From: DASYQD01 sp963846495
GTDB lineage: Bacteria; Acidobacteriota; Thermoanaerobaculia; Multivoradales; JAIOJS01
DNA: 64,000 bases
Direction of reading: 5' to 3'
Assembly: GCA_963846495.1 (NCBI GenBank)
Contig: CAWJWP010000017.1
Span: 124,001-188,000 of the forward strand
Shown here: positions 44,515 through 52,027 of the stretch, piece by piece
How positions within the stretch are numbered: the first letter of the stretch is position 1
How the letters are laid out: every line of letters begins with the position of its first letter
Notes under the pieces: generated by a model
The model's database searches: none
Seen by the model: only the letters and a program-made list of their open reading frames with translations
What the model was told of the DNA's origin: nothing
Program-made: the position numbers and the translations under genes

Positions 44515-46677
44515 ATGACCGCGAGCTTCACCCTCCACGTCGGCCGCGACGGCCTCGCAACCCTCGTCTTCGACGTGCCCGGCAAGCGGGCGAACGTCAT
44601 CTCCTTGAGCGTGCTCGAGGAGCTCGAGCAGGTGGTCGAGGACCTCGGCGAGCGGCGCGACGTCTCCTGCCTCGTGCTCCTCTCCGGCAAGGAGAGCACC
44701 TTCATCGCCGGCGCCGACGTCGAGCAGATCGCCGCCGTCCAGGACCCCGCCGTCGCCGAGTCGTTCACCCGCCGCGGCCAGGCGATCTACGGCGCCTGGG
44801 AGCGCCTCCCCTTCCCCACCGTCGCCGCGGTGCGCGGCACCTGCATGGGCGGCGGCACCGAGCTCTGCCTCGCCTCCACCTTCATCCTGCTGAGCGACCG
44901 ACCCGAGCTGCGCATCGGCCTGCCCGAGGTGCGGCTCGGCATCCTGCCCGCGTGGGGCGGTTGCACGCGGCTGCCGCGGCGCATCGGCATCGCCGCCGCG
45001 CTCGACATGATCTTGACCGGCAAGGCGGTGAGCGGACGGAGCGCGTTGAAGTCCGGCCTCGCCGACGCGCTGCTGCCCGACGCGCAGTTCCTCGCCCTCG
45101 TGCGCGACTTCGCGCTGGCGCACCGCGACGGCGACCGCCGGGCGCCCGAGCGCCCCGACTTGAAGGAGCTGCTGCTCGAGCGCAATCCGCTCGGACGCAA
45201 AGTGCTCTTCGACCAGGCGCGGAAGAAGACGCTCGCCGAGACGCACGGCAACTACCCGGCGCCGCTGCGCGCCCTCGAAGTGGTGCGCATCGGCATCGAG
45301 CACGGCCGCGCCGCGGGCCTCGAGGCGGAGGCGCGCGCCGCCGCCGAGCTCGCCACGTCGCCGGTGTGCAAGAACCTGCTCTACGTCTTCAAGCTCACCG
45401 AAGACGCCAAGAAGTCGGCGCTGGCGCCCGGTGGCACGCCGAAGCCGGTGCGCGAGGTGGCGGTGCTCGGCGCCGGCGTCATGGGCGGCGCCATCGCGCA
45501 GGTGATCGCCGAGCAGACGGCGCTGCCGGTGCGGCTCAAGGACATCCGCGCCGACGCGCTCGCCGCCGGCATGGCGCACGCGGCGGAGCGCTTCCGCCGG
45601 CAGGTCGAGCGCCGCCGCTTCACCAAGGACGAAGCGAAGCGGCGCATGGCGCTGCTGCGGCCGACCCTCGTCTACGAGGGCCTCGGCGCCTGCGGTCTGA
45701 TGATCGAGGCGGTGGTCGAGAACGTCGAGGTCAAGCAGACGGTGTTCGCCGAAGCGGCGGCCGCGTTGCCGCAGGACGCCGTGCTCGCCAGCAACACCTC
45801 GTCGCTTTCGATCGAGGCCATCGCCGCCAAGACGCCGCAGCCCGAGCGCGTCGTCGGCATGCACTTCTTCAACCCCGTGCACCGCATGCCGCTGGTCGAG
45901 GTGGTGGTGGCGCCGCAGACTTCCGCCGACGCCGTCGAGACCGTCGCCGCCTTCGCGCGCAAGCTCGGCAAGACACCGGTGCGGGTCGCCAACAAGCCCG
46001 GCTTCCTGGTCAACCGGCTGCTCGGCTTCTACATGGCCGAGGCGCTCTGGCTGCTGCACGAAGGGCAGCGCATCGAAGAGATCGACCGCACGATGATGGC
46101 GTGGGGGATGCCGATGGGTCCCATCGCGCTCATCGATGAGGTCGGGATCGACGTCGCCGTCAAGGTGGCGCACATCCTTTCGGATGCGTTCCCGGGGCGC
46201 TTGCCGCTGCCGCCGTGGGGCGACCAGCTCCCGAACCCGGAGCGGCTCGGCGCCAAGACGCACAAGGGACTCTATAAATACAAGGACGGGCGGCGCACCG
46301 ATCCCGATCCGGACGTCTACACCGCGATCCCCGACGGCGGCCGCGGCGGCGCCGCCGATCCCTCGCGGCTCGTCGATCGCATGGTGCTGCGCATGGTCGA
46401 CGAGGCGGCGCTCTGCCTCGACGAGAAGGTGGTGGGCAGCGCCGCCGAGCTCGACCTGGCGATGGTCCTCGGCACCGGCTTCCCGCCCTTCCGCGGCGGC
46501 CTCTGCCGCTGGGCCGACCACCAGGGCGTCGGCCGCCTCGTCGCCGAGCTCGAGCGGCTCACCACGGCAGTCGGGGAGCGCTTCGAGCCCTCGCACGCGC
46601 TGCGCGAAGCGGCGTCGGCCGGCGGCTTCCACGCGCGCTGGCCGCCGCAGAGCGCCACCAAGGCAGCCGCCAGCTGA
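44515..46677 (+). CDS. Bifunctional enoyl-CoA hydratase / 3-hydroxyacyl-CoA dehydrogenase (FadB/FadJ type)
   Basis: This 720-residue protein has the two-domain layout of the beta-oxidation alpha subunit. The N-terminal crotonase domain, ~1-200, has the oxyanion segment FIAGADVEQI and both catalytic glutamates (MGGGTELCLAS and GLPEVRLGILPAWGG). The NAD-binding domain starts at ~316 with VAVLGAGVMGGAIAQV and includes GMHFFNPVHRMPLVEVV with the catalytic His. The C-terminal helical domain has NKPGFLVNRLLGFYMAEA and WGMPMGPIALIDEVGIDV. It hydrates enoyl-CoA and oxidises 3-hydroxyacyl-CoA with NAD. No thiolase gene (beta subunit) is in the window. TAAGCT 6 nt before the ATG and absence of a Shine-Dalgarno suggest a leaderless transcript. 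REP-like palindromes flank the gene on both sides. Confidence 0.93.
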   Translation: MTASFTLHVGRDGLATLVFDVPGKRANVISLSVLEELEQVVEDLGERRDVSCLVLLSGKESTFIAGADVEQIAAVQDPAVAESFTRRGQAIYGAWERLPFPTVAAVRGTCMGGGTELCLASTFILLSDRPELRIGLPEVRLGILPAWGGCTRLPRRIGIAAALDMILTGKAVSGRSALKSGLADALLPDAQFLALVRDFALAHRDGDRRAPERPDLKELLLERNPLGRKVLFDQARKKTLAETHGNYPAPLRALEVVRIGIEHGRAAGLEAEARAAAELATSPVCKNLLYVFKLTEDAKKSALAPGGTPKPVREVAVLGAGVMGGAIAQVIAEQTALPVRLKDIRADALAAGMAHAAERFRRQVERRRFTKDEAKRRMALLRPTLVYEGLGACGLMIEAVVENVEVKQTVFAEAAAALPQDAVLASNTSSLSIEAIAAKTPQPERVVGMHFFNPVHRMPLVEVVVAPQTSADAVETVAAFARKLGKTPVRVANKPGFLVNRLLGFYMAEALWLLHEGQRIEEIDRTMMAWGMPMGPIALIDEVGIDVAVKVAHILSDAFPGRLPLPPWGDQLPNPERLGAKTHKGLYKYKDGRRTDPDPDVYTAIPDGGRGGAADPSRLVDRMVLRMVDEAALCLDEKVVGSAAELDLAMVLGTGFPPFRGGLCRWADHQGVGRLVAELERLTTAVGERFEPSHALREAASAGGFHARWPPQSATKAAAS

Positions 46678-46682
46678 CCGGC

Positions 46683-46750
46683 ATCGAGATCGCTTCGCTT
46701 CGCTCGCGATGACGTTCGAAAGTCATCGCGAGGAGCGCAGCGACGAAGCG
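46683..46750. repeat. REP-like palindromic element, copy 2
   Basis: The left arm 46683-46713 is the exact reverse complement of the right arm of copy 1 (31 nt). The right arm 46722-46750 contains an exact 28-nt reverse complement of the left arm of copy 1. The loop is 8 nt. The element is therefore the same palindrome inverted, 16 nt or less from the stop of the preceding gene. Confidence 0.8.
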
Positions 46751-46837
46751 AACTAAGCGGCCGAGCGAAAGCGAGGACGCGTGTCGTGGAGCGAATGTCC
46801 GTCTGCGGGCAGTCGCGGAACAACTCGATGCCGGAGC

Positions 46838-46843
46838 TACAAT
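46838..46843 (+). promoter_or_regulatory. -10 box of leaderless type before the VWFA-related gene
   Basis: TACAAT (5 of 6 to consensus) ends 6 nt before ATG 46850, so transcription would begin at or within a base or two of the start codon. No -35 match and no Shine-Dalgarno are visible. Confidence 0.5.
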
Positions 46844-46849
46844 CGACCC

Positions 46850-47938
46850 ATGCGAAACCATGCGACTGCCATTGCCCTTTCGGCCGTTCTCTTCGCCGGT
46901 CTCCTAGTCGCACAAGAAACGCCGCCTCCCGCCGCGCAGCCCACGCCGACCTTCGGCGAGGAAGTCGAGGTCAGCGAGGTGCTCATCGACGCCGTGGTCA
47001 GCGACCGCGACGGGAACGTCATCGTCGGGCTGGGCAAGGACGACTTCACCGTCAGCGAAGACGGCAAGCCGGTCGAGCTCGCCGACGTCAAGTTCTATAG
47101 CAGCCGCGCGCGCGTCGACGCCGCCGGCCGCTCGCTCGAGCCGGCGCAGGCGCAGCGTCTCTTCATCCTCTTCTTCCACGACCAGCGGCAGATGAACGTC
47201 GACGTGCCCGGCGTGCTGGCGCGCTCGCTCGACGCCGCCCGCCGCGCCAAGGACTGGGTGCGCACGCTCGGCCCCAACGACTACCTCGCGGTGGCGAGCT
47301 ACGAGCACAGCCTGGTCGTCAATCAGGACTTCACGCGCGACAGGAAGGCGATGCAGCGCGGCATCGACGAGGCGGTGAAGGGCGGCGGCGCTGCCGGCAA
47401 CTGGCCGTCGCGGGTGCCGCCGCCGGGCGAGGGGCCGTCGCTGCTGCGCCACCTGCCCAAGGGCAACGAGGTGCGCGACACGACGCCCACCATCTACGAG
47501 GCGCTGCAGGTGCTGTCGCGCGCCGGCGAGAACGTCGTCGGCCGCAAGAACCTGGTGCTGGTGTCGAGCGGCTTCGGCGAGGTGAACTCGTTCAACCAGT
47601 TCATCCCCGACCCGCGCTACGACAAGCCGACCGCCGAGGCGCTCAACGACGGCAACGTCGCCGTCTACTCGGTCGACGTGCTCGACGCCGGCACCGATTC
47701 GCCGCTGTCGAGCGCGCTGTCGCTGCTCTCCACCGAGACCGGCGGCCGCTACTTCCAGCACGTCGTCAACTTCGTGACCCCGTTCAACCAGGTCGCCGAG
47801 GAGACGACCGGCTACTACCTGCTCGCCTACCGCTCGCCGCATCCGCGCGGCAGCAACGGCTTCCAGAAGGTGTCGGTGGCGGTGCGCAACCCGGAGTTCC
47901 GGGTCAAGGCCCGCGAGGGCTACCGCTACGGCGACTAG
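46850..47938 (+). CDS. Secreted VWFA-related domain protein (acidobacterial family)
   Basis: This 362-residue protein starts at ATG 46850; the frame runs upstream to 46781, but only this start gives a signal peptide (MRNHATAIALSAVLFAGLLVA, cleaved near Ala-Gln). After it come VLIDAVVSDRDGNVIVGLGKDDFTV-type beta strands followed by a von Willebrand A-like fold. This arrangement is the TIGR03436 'VWFA-related Acidobacterial domain', found in many copies in Acidobacteriota and of unknown function. The MIDAS-type DxSxS motif is not intact (FILFFHDQRQMN), so metal binding is doubtful. Near the C-terminus ETTGYYLLAYRSPHPRGS and FRVKAREGY are the usual family ending. It stands alone and is preceded by a REP-like palindrome. 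Confidence 0.88.
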   Translation: MRNHATAIALSAVLFAGLLVAQETPPPAAQPTPTFGEEVEVSEVLIDAVVSDRDGNVIVGLGKDDFTVSEDGKPVELADVKFYSSRARVDAAGRSLEPAQAQRLFILFFHDQRQMNVDVPGVLARSLDAARRAKDWVRTLGPNDYLAVASYEHSLVVNQDFTRDRKAMQRGIDEAVKGGGAAGNWPSRVPPPGEGPSLLRHLPKGNEVRDTTPTIYEALQVLSRAGENVVGRKNLVLVSSGFGEVNSFNQFIPDPRYDKPTAEALNDGNVAVYSVDVLDAGTDSPLSSALSLLSTETGGRYFQHVVNFVTPFNQVAEETTGYYLLAYRSPHPRGSNGFQKVSVAVRNPEFRVKAREGYRYGD

Positions 47939-48106
47939 CCGACTGACTCGGGCATAGGCCCGCCGTTCGCCTACCCTTCCAGCGGCCCCTCGGACCATCC
48001 TGGGTGTGGAGAGGCTGCCGTCCCGGGCCGCCCTCGCGGGCTGAGCTGTGCGTCGCAAACCACTGTGGCGCAATGCTTTCCCATCCAGTCCGCAGAATCT
48101 CTCACT

Positions 48107-48143
48107 ACTGTGTTTGACACAGTGCTATGCGTCGCACTACTAT
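48107..48143 (+). promoter_or_regulatory. padR promoter with overlapping palindromic operator
   Basis: The perfect inverted repeat ACTGTG-TTTGA-CACAGT (48107-48123) overlaps a consensus -35 TTGACA (48114-48119). After 18 nt comes TACTAT (48138-48143) as -10. A palindrome on the -35 directly before a PadR gene is the expected layout for autorepression. A half-site CACAGT recurs at 48150-48155, near the start of transcription. Confidence 0.6.
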
Positions 48144-48167
48144 TCGCCGCACAGTGAGAGGTGACGC

Positions 48168-48494
48168 ATGGTAGTCGAGAGAGACAACACCCACCTGATC
48201 GAGCTGCGGCGCGGCGTGTTGGTGCTCGCCGTGCTCTCGCGGCTGCGGAGCCCGCAGTACGGCTATTCGCTGCGCCAGGCGCTGGCCGAGGGTGGCATGC
48301 CGATCGAGGAAGGCACGCTCTACCCGCTGCTGCGGCGGCTGGAGTCGCAGGGGCTGCTGGCCAGCGAGTGGAACGTCGAGTACGCGCCGCCGCGCCGCTA
48401 CTACCGGCTGAGCGCCGAAGGTGAGCGGACCTTCGCGACGCTGGGCGAAGCGTGGCGCGCGCAGGCGCAGGTCATCAACGGATTGCTGGATTAG
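48168..48494 (+). CDS. PadR-family transcriptional regulator
   Basis: This 108-residue winged-helix protein begins at ATG 48168, behind GAGAGGTG. The PadR core is complete: LRRGVLVLAVLSRL, YGYSLRQAL, IEEGTLYPLLRRLESQGLL (recognition helix and wing entry), YYRLSAEGERTF and a short C-terminal dimer helix. PadR proteins usually repress their own operon and a membrane or transport gene beside it. Here the next gene, 12 nt downstream, encodes a HAAS-type membrane protein, so the pair is an operon. The inducer is unknown. Confidence 0.92.
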   Translation: MVVERDNTHLIELRRGVLVLAVLSRLRSPQYGYSLRQALAEGGMPIEEGTLYPLLRRLESQGLLASEWNVEYAPPRRYYRLSAEGERTFATLGEAWRAQAQVINGLLD

Positions 48495-48506
48495 GAGAGG
48501 ACGACG

Positions 48507-49421
48507 ATGGACGCCCATGAAGTGATCGACTCGTACGTGCGCGACGTGGCGCGCTACCTGCCGCGGCAGAAACGCAACGACGTGGCCTTCGAGCTGCGCG
48601 CGCTGCTCGCCGACGAGCTGGCGGCGAAGGCGGAGAGCGCCGGCCGCGCGCCCGATCGCGCGATGGCGATGGAGCTGCTGCAGGGCTTCGGCCGGCCTGC
48701 GGAGGCCGCGGGGCGCTACCACCCGCGCTCGCCGATCATCGATCCCGCCGACAATCACAACTTCGTCATCTGGGCCGTCGTCGGCGCCATCGTCGTCAGC
48801 GTGCTCAAGCCGACCGACGGCGCCGCATATCTCCGTTGGCTCGGCGTCCTCGTCGTCGTCTTCGCGCTGATGGGCTGGCACCGCCGCCGCAACCCGGACG
48901 TCCTCCGCTGGAAGCCCAACCGCGGACCGGACGCGATGCCGCGCGGGCTCGCGCTGCTGGCGTTGGCGGCGACGCTCTTCTTTCCGGTGTTCATGTACGT
49001 CGCGCCGCAGACCTTCGTGAAGGTCGCGTTCTTCGGCGCCTTCCCGACCGGCGGCGTCGAGCTGACCGAGGCCTTCCGCCACAGCTGGCAGCGCGCGGCG
49101 ACCCTCGTCGGGCTCGGCGCGCTGGTCGGCGTCTACGCCGCGGTGGCCGTCCACGGCGGCTGGCGTTCGCGGACGCGCTGGGCGAGCGTCGCGGCGCACG
49201 CCGGCCTCGGCGTGCTGTGCTTCGTCCACGCCGTGCCGATGATGACGCTGCCCGAAAGGGAGACGTTCTCGATCTTCGTCTCCCCGACGACGAACCGCGT
49301 CTCCATGCCGCTGTTCGGCCTGGTCGGCGCGCTCCTCGTGTTCAGCGCCCTGTACGCGGCCTACGTCGAATGGGCGCGCATCAGTCCCGCCCCGGCGCTG
49401 GAGAACGGTCCGGCGTCCTAG
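48507..49421 (+). CDS. HAAS-domain-like membrane protein paired with PadR
   Basis: In this 304-residue protein, residues 1-70 form a charged helical domain (VIDSYVRDVARYLPRQKRND, VAFELRALLADEL, LLQGFGRPAEAAGRY). It resembles the HAAS signalling domain that commonly accompanies PadR regulators. About six transmembrane segments follow (for example FVIWAVVGAIVVSVLK, WLGVLVVVFALMGW, LALLALAATLFFPVFMYVA, AATLVGLGALVGVYAAVAV, GLGVLCFVHAVPMM, LFGLVGALLVFSALYAAYV). GGAGAGG precedes the ATG. It probably modulates or is regulated by the PadR protein. No transporter or enzymatic motif is visible. Confidence 0.75.
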   Translation: MDAHEVIDSYVRDVARYLPRQKRNDVAFELRALLADELAAKAESAGRAPDRAMAMELLQGFGRPAEAAGRYHPRSPIIDPADNHNFVIWAVVGAIVVSVLKPTDGAAYLRWLGVLVVVFALMGWHRRRNPDVLRWKPNRGPDAMPRGLALLALAATLFFPVFMYVAPQTFVKVAFFGAFPTGGVELTEAFRHSWQRAATLVGLGALVGVYAAVAVHGGWRSRTRWASVAAHAGLGVLCFVHAVPMMTLPERETFSIFVSPTTNRVSMPLFGLVGALLVFSALYAAYVEWARISPAPALENGPAS

Positions 49422-49540
49422 CCTCTCGAAGTCCGTCGAGCGCCCCATCAGGCCGGGCGCTGCAAAAGGCCTGAACCGTCAGGGCCGTGCCCTGTCGTGT
49501 CGTTCGTTCGGTCAACCCCCACCTTCGAGGAGGAAGCCCC

Positions 49541-50560
49541 ATGCTGCGCAGAATTCTGAGCCTCACTGCCGCCCTGTCCCTCGTCGCCTCCGCCCTGCCT
49601 GCAGCGGCGGAGACCGCGGCCCCGTCGTCGCCCGCCGGTTTCGTTCGTCCCGATCCTCCCGGCCGTCTCGTCGACGTCGGCGCGGGCCGCCGTCTCCACG
49701 TCCGCTGCAAGGGCGATGCGGGGCCCCGCGAAGCGGGGAATCGACCAACCGGGCCGAGCGTGATCTTCGAGGCCGGCCTGTCGCAATACACCGCGAACTC
49801 CACCTACGGCGTGGCGCAGGACGCCATTGCGCCGTTCGCGCGCGTCTGCACCTACGACCGCGCCGGTCTGGGCTGGAGCGATCCGGCGCCGGCCGAGTGG
49901 ACGCAGGCCGGGATGGTGGCCGACCTGCACCGGCTGCTTGCGGCGGCGAAGGTCCCCGGGCCGTACGTCATGGTCGCCCATTCGATGGGCGGGCTGGTGG
50001 CTCGCACCTACGCGCGCACCTATCCCAAGGACGTCGCGGGCCTGGTGCTCGTCGACGCCACGTCGGACCGCAACTTCCCGGAGCTGGAAGCGGCCCGCGT
50101 CACCGTCGTTGCGCAGATCGATGCGGCCATCGCCAACGCGAAGCCCGGCGTGCCCGTCGTCGGCATGCCGGCCGGCACCTCGCCCGAGGTCGTGCTGGCG
50201 TTCACGCCGGAGGTCCTGCGCGGTGTCAAGGCCGAGTTCGAAGCGCTCGATCGCGTGCCCGCCGAGATGAAGCAGCCGGGCGGCTTCGGCGCGCTCGGCG
50301 ACCTGCCGCTGATCGTCATCCGCCGCGGCAAGACGGCGCAGCCGCCCAACGCGAACGACGTCGCTCACCGCGAAGGTCAGGAGGCGCTCGCCGCGCTCTC
50401 CTCCAACAGCGCGCTCATCGTCGCCGAGCACAGCGGCCACACCATTCCGCTCGACGAGCCACAGGTGGTGGCGGACGCCGTGCGCCGGATGCTCGAGTCG
50501 TTACGGACCGGCGTCGCTCTGTCGAAGCCGGCGGAGACCGCCGCCGCGCCGGCTCGCTGA
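49541..50560 (+). CDS. Secreted alpha/beta hydrolase
   Basis: This 339-residue protein starts at ATG 49541, fixed by GGAGGAAG 6 nt upstream and by the signal peptide (MLRRILSLTAALSLVASALPAAA). The frame is open to 49487. It has an alpha/beta hydrolase fold: VIFEAGLSQYT, then CTYDRAGLGWSDP. The nucleophile elbow VAHSMGGLVAR has Ser with Ala in the first elbow position. LVLVDAT follows, and the catalytic His is in EHSGHTIPLDEPQVV. This is the layout of the general Abhydrolase_1 family. The substrate cannot be told. It stands alone between the PadR pair and the convergent PP2C gene. Confidence 0.88.
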   Translation: MLRRILSLTAALSLVASALPAAAETAAPSSPAGFVRPDPPGRLVDVGAGRRLHVRCKGDAGPREAGNRPTGPSVIFEAGLSQYTANSTYGVAQDAIAPFARVCTYDRAGLGWSDPAPAEWTQAGMVADLHRLLAAAKVPGPYVMVAHSMGGLVARTYARTYPKDVAGLVLVDATSDRNFPELEAARVTVVAQIDAAIANAKPGVPVVGMPAGTSPEVVLAFTPEVLRGVKAEFEALDRVPAEMKQPGGFGALGDLPLIVIRRGKTAQPPNANDVAHREGQEALAALSSNSALIVAEHSGHTIPLDEPQVVADAVRRMLESLRTGVALSKPAETAAAPAR

Positions 50561-50569
50561 GGTCGGGCC

Positions 50570-51349
50570 TCAGCTGTCGGTCTCGTCGTCGCTGTCCACC
50601 TGGACGAGGACGACGGTGATGTTGTCGAGGCCGCCCTTGGCGTTGGCGTCGCGCACCAGGCTGCGGCAGACCTCCTCGAGCGCCGGCGCCTCGCCGAGGC
50701 GGCGCTGGATCTCGTCGTCGGAGAGCATGGTGGTGAGGCCGTCGCTGCACAGCACGTAGACGTCGCCGGCCATCACCTCGACCTCACGCACGTCCACCAC
50801 CACCTCGCTCTCGCCGCCGAGCGCGCGCGTCACCACGTTCTTCAACGGGTGCGCGCGCGCCTGCTCGGCGGAGAGGTAGCCCGCCACCACCTGCTCGTTG
50901 ACCCAGGTGTGGTCTTGGGTGAGCAGCTCGAGCTTGCCGGCGCGCAGGCGGTAGACGCGGCTGTCGCCGACGTGGGCGATGGCCGCCACCCTGCCCTTGA
51001 GCAGGAAGCCGACGACGGTGGTGCCCATGCCGATCAGCGAGCCGTCGTGGCGGATGGCGCGCAGCACCTTGTCGTGCGCCATTCGAATCGCCGTTTTCAG
51101 GCGATTCGAATGGCGCTGCAGCCGTGCGTCGTAGACGAACGGCCAGGTGGTGTCGTTCTCGGCCGTCTGCTCGACGAACTCCTGGATCGCCTTGACGGCG
51201 ATGCGCGAGGCGACCTCGCCGTGGTTGTGGCCGCCCATGCCGTCGGCGACGACGAACATGCGGTGGTCGGGGTCGATGCCGAAGCAGTCCTCGTTGTGGG
51301 TGCGCGCGCGCCCCACGTCGGAAAGGCCGCAGGCCTTTATCCGCAGCAT
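50570..51349 (-). CDS. PP2C-family Ser/Thr protein phosphatase (PrpC/Stp type)
   Basis: In this 259-residue protein all metal-binding motifs of bacterial PP2C are present. They are ACGLSDVGRARTHNED, VVADGMGGHNHGE, GMGTTVVG, AHVGDSRVYRL, CSDGLTTML and GGLDNITVVLVQ. It should dephosphorylate phospho-Ser/Thr proteins, the counterpart of Hanks-type kinases such as the one at 39573-42482. It is the last gene of a five-gene minus-strand operon and starts 31 nt after the DnaJ-TPR gene with AAGGGA as ribosome site. Codons for residues ~78-91 (HSNRLKTAIRMA) contain a perfect 17-bp inverted repeat. Confidence 0.95.
   Translation of the reverse strand: MLRIKACGLSDVGRARTHNEDCFGIDPDHRMFVVADGMGGHNHGEVASRIAVKAIQEFVEQTAENDTTWPFVYDARLQRHSNRLKTAIRMAHDKVLRAIRHDGSLIGMGTTVVGFLLKGRVAAIAHVGDSRVYRLRAGKLELLTQDHTWVNEQVVAGYLSAEQARAHPLKNVVTRALGGESEVVVDVREVEVMAGDVYVLCSDGLTTMLSDDEIQRRLGEAPALEEVCRSLVRDANAKGGLDNITVVLVQVDSDDETDS
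51076..51116. repeat. Perfect 17-bp inverted repeat inside the PP2C gene
   Basis: Left arm GCGCCATTCGAATCGCC (51076-51092), loop of 7 nt (51093-51099), right arm GGCGATTCGAATGGCGC (51100-51116), without mismatch. It lies wholly inside the coding sequence between the first and second conserved PP2C motifs. Confidence 0.9.
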
Positions 51350-51380
51350 CGTTCCCTTCCCATCGCCATCACCGCGAGCA

Positions 51381-52022
51381 TCATTCCACTCTGCCGAAGA
51401 GGCCTCCGAGCAGTCCCTTCCGCTTGCCCTCGAGCGCGTCGAGGGCGGCCCGCACCTCTGGGTCGTCGCCGCCCCATCTTATCGCTTGGCGGAAATAGTT
51501 CGCCGCCTTCTCGCGCTCGCCGGCTTTCAGGAAGACCTGTCCCGCCAGCTTGTGGTAGTCGGCCTTCATCGGCTCGAGCTCGCAGGCGCGGGCGATGGCG
51601 GCGGTGGCGCGCGACAGCCAGCGGTCCTCCAGCACGCAGGTGCGCGCGAGGTGATGCCAGGCGAGGCCGTTGTTGGGGTCGGCCTCGGTGGCGCGCGAGA
51701 AGTTGTCGGCCGCCTCGATGAAGTTCTTCGCCTTGTAGGCCTTGATGCCGCGCTGCATGAAGACGCGGGCGAGCTCGTTGGGCTCGGCGCGGCGGTCGGC
51801 GGGGCGCGACAGCTCGATGTCGTGCTGGCGCCGCCGCTCGGGGTTGGACAGCACGTTGAAGGCCTGGGTGATCGACTGGAAGGCGAGCTCCGCCTGCTGC
51901 TTCTGCGTCCCGGCGAAGCGGTCGGGATGCTTCTCCCGCGTCAGCTGGAGGAAGCGTTCCTTGATCTGCTCCGTCGTGGCGTTGCGGGCGACGCCCAGAA
52001 CGCCGTAAAAGTCGGTCGACAT
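51381..52022 (-). CDS. DnaJ-domain protein with TPR repeats
   Basis: This 213-residue protein starts at ATG 52022 (the frame is open upstream, but that part overlaps the preceding gene). The J-domain, residues 1-65, has FYGVLGVARNATTEQIKERF, the HPD motif in REKHPDRF, and FNVLSNPERRRQHD. A linker and two or three TPRs follow (QRGIKAYKAKNFIEAADNFS, then RATEADPNNGLAWHHLARTC). It ends in a basic tail GKRKGLLGGLFGRVE. It would recruit and stimulate a DnaK-type chaperone; the zinc-finger and substrate domains of true DnaJ are absent. It begins 5 nt after the stop of the HEAT-like gene, in the same operon. Confidence 0.88.
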   Translation of the reverse strand: MSTDFYGVLGVARNATTEQIKERFLQLTREKHPDRFAGTQKQQAELAFQSITQAFNVLSNPERRRQHDIELSRPADRRAEPNELARVFMQRGIKAYKAKNFIEAADNFSRATEADPNNGLAWHHLARTCVLEDRWLSRATAAIARACELEPMKADYHKLAGQVFLKAGEREKAANYFRQAIRWGGDDPEVRAALDALEGKRKGLLGGLFGRVE

Positions 52023-52027
52023 GCGCT

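Noticed and set aside
44391..46750. The inverted palindromes as ends of a composite transposon
   Set aside because: No transposase and no target-site duplication; the enclosed gene is a housekeeping beta-oxidation enzyme.
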